NCBI GenBank assembly: GCA_965365285.1
Contig: CBDUBC010000002.1
Span: 1-64,000 of the forward strand
DNA length: 64,000 nt
DNA from: JAURDE01 sp965365285
GTDB lineage: Bacteria; Bdellovibrionota; Bacteriovoracia; Bacteriovoracales; Bacteriovoracaceae
Direction: 5' to 3'
Numbering within the stretch: the stretch's first letter is position 1; each line of letters begins with the position of its first letter. Position numbers and translations under genes: made by a program. The notes beneath the pieces were generated by a model. The model searched no databases. It had not been told where the DNA came from and was given only the letters and a program-made list of their open reading frames with translations. Shown in pieces: positions 61,816 through 64,000 of this stretch.

Positions 61816-62368
61816 CTTTATTCTTATCGTCGTGGTTAAGAATTAAAAAAGCATCTTCAAAAGAAGAGTTGTTATTTTGGACCATGTAATTTACATGGTT
61901 CATAAGATGCGTGACGATATCAAAAAATTGAGAGAGGTTTTCATAGAAAGAAGGGACCTCAAAATAATCTGGGACATAATTATCAAGCTGGTTATAGGCC
62001 GATTTTCCGAGAGACTGATAGTAACTTAAATCAACAAGCTTATTATTAAGAGATTCGGCGAAGTATCCACAAATAAACATAGAAAGGTCGCCAACTTCTC
62101 TAAGACTTCTTTTTCTTTGTGGAAGAGGCATATGAGAGGTCTCCAAAAGCATCTTTCCTAGGATCTTCTCTCTTATTCGACCATCCTCTTCTCTTTGAAA
62201 AAACTCTTCACTCAGTCCAAAACGGCCCATCACTTTACTCGTATAAATAATAAAGGGATCAGATAAAGGACGCGTAATTTTGCGATTCAACTGAGAAAGA
62301 TTCTCGTAAAAGAAACCCTCTAGATTGTGATTCAAAGATAAGTCTGAACCTTCTTTTTTATTTGCCAT
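61808..62368 (-). CDS. Protein of unknown function
   Basis: 186 residues, soluble by composition, mainly helical (EVGDLSMFICGYFAESLNN, FFDIVTHLMNHVNYMV). There is no signal peptide, metal motif or known domain that I recognise. The protein overlaps the end of the M16 protease gene by eight bases on the other strand. Confidence 0.6.
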   Translation of the reverse strand: MANKKEGSDLSLNHNLEGFFYENLSQLNRKITRPLSDPFIIYTSKVMGRFGLSEEFFQREEDGRIREKILGKMLLETSHMPLPQRKRSLREVGDLSMFICGYFAESLNNKLVDLSYYQSLGKSAYNQLDNYVPDYFEVPSFYENLSQFFDIVTHLMNHVNYMVQNNNSSFEDAFLILNHDDKNKAS

Positions 62369-62475
62369 ACATAGATCCGATCGACATCAACCTAAATCTA
62401 TTTTAACAAAAAATCGTCTTCTATGCGCAATTGTTAGGAAAAATTAGTCTTATCCAATAAAAATTGTTGAGAAAA

Positions 62476-63510
62476 TCAAACGATTGCTGTTTTTCTCATC
62501 TTTTGGAAACGCTTAATGTCATGCTCAATTTCACGAAGAAGAACCTTTTTATCCGCTAGAGAGGCCTTAAGCTTTTTCACTTCCTTAATCTTTTGCTCAA
62601 TTTTAGATTTAGCCTCACCAAGAATACTTTTCTCTTGAGATCGCACAGCAAGAGAATCAAGCTTCGCTTTAAGGATTTCTTCTGGAGCAATTTGCTTGAG
62701 ATTTTTAGCAAGTCCTACATATGATAGAGCTTTAATCAACCACTTAGATGGATCAAATTGATAGACTCTAATAGCATTTCTATAATCAGTTTGAAATTTA
62801 TGGTGAAAGTTATGATACCCCTCTCCAAAAGTAAAAATAGCACTTAACCAGTTATCTCTTGCCGTTGAATGAGCATCATAAGGTCTATTACCGAGCACAT
62901 GGCAAAGAGAATTGATAAAGAAAGTCGCATGATGAACGAGAGTGATTCTTAAGAATCCGGCCATCATAAGTCCACCAATTGGAGCTCCAAAATAAAGACC
63001 AACAAAGGTTGGAATAGTAAAGCTTACCCAAATAAGAAGAGGCATATAGTACTTATGTTGCCACATGATCAGACGATCATTAGTCAGATCTTTTGGAAAA
63101 TTATCTTCTCTTGTATCTTGTTTAAAGATCCAACCCATATGGGCATGAAAAAAACCTTCCGTTACACTATAAGGATCTTTTTCTGTATCTGTATATTGAT
63201 GATGAATTCTATGATCTCGACTCCATTTAAGAGCTGAATTTTGAGCAGCGGCTCCTCCAAAAATAAGGAAGAAAAGTTTGACCGTCCAATGAGCTTCATA
63301 GGATCGGTGAGAAAAAAGTCTATGGTACCCAGCTGTAATTGAAATCCCTGTGAGGATATAGAAAATCACGCTGAAAATAATCAAGTTTGTATTAGGCCCT
63401 TCATACTGAAAGTGGAAATAAGTCCCAAAGATTCCAAGAAATGGTGCCGTAGTGAGAAAAATGGTATTGGTCCAATCGATCGGTGCTTTTGTATTTGGTT
63501 TTTTTGACAT
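62476..63510 (-). CDS. Membrane acyl-CoA/acyl-lipid delta-9 desaturase
   Basis: Introduces a cis double bond in saturated acyl chains with O2 and reduced carrier. The three histidine boxes are present: HRLFSH (63-68), HRIHH (100-104) and HNFHH (about 232-236), with four membrane helices around them. The C-terminal 70 residues form a charged coiled coil not found in all desaturases. A 2Fe-2S ferredoxin gene lies elsewhere in the window (6056) and could serve as donor, but this is not shown. Length 344. Confidence 0.88.
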   Translation of the reverse strand: MSKKPNTKAPIDWTNTIFLTTAPFLGIFGTYFHFQYEGPNTNLIIFSVIFYILTGISITAGYHRLFSHRSYEAHWTVKLFFLIFGGAAAQNSALKWSRDHRIHHQYTDTEKDPYSVTEGFFHAHMGWIFKQDTREDNFPKDLTNDRLIMWQHKYYMPLLIWVSFTIPTFVGLYFGAPIGGLMMAGFLRITLVHHATFFINSLCHVLGNRPYDAHSTARDNWLSAIFTFGEGYHNFHHKFQTDYRNAIRVYQFDPSKWLIKALSYVGLAKNLKQIAPEEILKAKLDSLAVRSQEKSILGEAKSKIEQKIKEVKKLKASLADKKVLLREIEHDIKRFQKMRKTAIV

Positions 63511-63597
63511 GGTGCTATCCTTCTTTGGAAACAGGATAACACCATCTCGAGTTCTTAATTGTAAAAGTAATGTAAAAAAACCTCTGACATCAGTTGT

Positions 63598-64000
63598 TTA
63601 AGCCTTTGTAGGGACCTTTCTTTCCCCTGGGCCAATATATTGACATAAAGGTCGGATGATTCGGTTGTTCTCTGTTTGCTCAATAATGTGAGCACTCCAA
63701 CCAGTCACTCTTGCCATAACAAAGATAGGCGTAAACATATCAATATCAAAGCCCATAAGGTAGTAAGCAGGACCTGCTGGGAAATCAAGATTTGGATGAA
63801 TTCCCTTTTGATCTACCATGGTCTTCTCTAAAATATCAGAGATTTCTCCCCATTTGGTTTCACCTTTAATCTTTCCAAGGTTTTGAGCATACTTTTTCAT
63901 TGTAGGAACTCTTGAGTCACCATTTCGATAAACTCTATGTCCAAATCCCATGACTTTCTTCTTGTTGCTAATAGCTTCTAGCATCCATTTTTCAGCTTTT
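63598..64000 (-). CDS. Citrate synthase (partial, N-terminus beyond window)
   Basis: The C-terminal 133 codons: KVMGFGHRVYR holds a catalytic His, and NLDFPAGPAYYLMGF the catalytic Asp region, then TPIFVMARVTGWSAHIIEQ, ending GERKVPTKA. The frame stays open to the window edge. The NLDFPAG form resembles citrate synthases that may also accept propionyl-CoA (2-methylcitrate type), so the exact acyl-CoA preference is open. Confidence 0.9.
   Translation of the reverse strand, partial: KAEKWMLEAISNKKKVMGFGHRVYRNGDSRVPTMKKYAQNLGKIKGETKWGEISDILEKTMVDQKGIHPNLDFPAGPAYYLMGFDIDMFTPIFVMARVTGWSAHIIEQTENNRIIRPLCQYIGPGERKVPTKA

Noticed and set aside
1..64000. CRISPR arrays, insertion sequences, rRNA, prophage
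   Set aside because: No regular short repeats with unique spacers, no transposase or integrase motif and no rRNA core sequence were found.

Overview
The window reads as chromosomal DNA of a low-GC, Gram-negative member of the Bdellovibrionota, most like the Bacteriovorax/Halobacteriovorax group. This is inferred from gene content: many secreted or outer-membrane proteins without close relatives, a LolA/LpoA/MreB/Slt envelope set, FHA and PilZ signalling proteins, a Tad-type secretion protein and very large surface lipoproteins. Species identity was not tested. No insertion sequence, CRISPR array, rRNA or prophage was seen, and base composition looks even throughout.

Layout. 1-4443: a truncated, repeat-rich, tail-fibre-like lipoprotein and a beta-barrel protein. 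4453-4858: a gene-poor stretch with a promoter-like box and a strong terminator, possibly a small RNA. 4859-12514: leucine dehydrogenase, ferredoxin, CNNM/CorC transporter, two membrane proteins, Nudix hydrolase, dihydrouridine synthase and a secreted GH5 glycosidase. 12614-16716: ftsY-zapA-fau-rny. 16816-23531: EpmA-like protein and a 1600-residue lipoprotein with Ig-like segments and Cys-rich repeats. 23528-31365: rimO, slt, lolA, smc. 31609-33894: a secreted transglutaminase-elicitor-like protein with lysine-rich repeats and ankyrin repeats. 33929-37020: PilZ protein, tRNA-Pro, rdgB-rph, birA. 37010-45437: response regulator, PP2C phosphatase, three membrane FHA proteins, a DUF192 protein and a TadC-like protein with a Sel1-like periplasmic part. 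45511-51940: one tightly packed set, amn-mreB-pilZ-lipoprotein-dppB-dppC-nagZ. 52099-59213: a 34-residue basic protein, an LpoA-like lipoprotein, grpE-dnaK-dnaJ and hemW. 59248-64000: M16 protease, an unknown protein, a fatty-acid desaturase and part of citrate synthase.

How it fits together. Housekeeping genes (protein folding, ribosome and tRNA modification, nucleotide cleaning, SRP targeting, chromosome segregation) alternate with envelope genes. The parts most likely to hold new biology are the FHA/PP2C/TadC cluster (phospho-threonine signalling joined to a secretion machine, with no kinase in view), the transglutaminase-lysine-repeat-ankyrin protein, the mreB-peptide permease-nagZ set, the 34-residue basic protein, and several genes whose -10 box lies so close to the ATG that leaderless mRNAs are likely. 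hemW is best explained by a CTG start; choosing the first ATG would drop its iron-sulfur motif.
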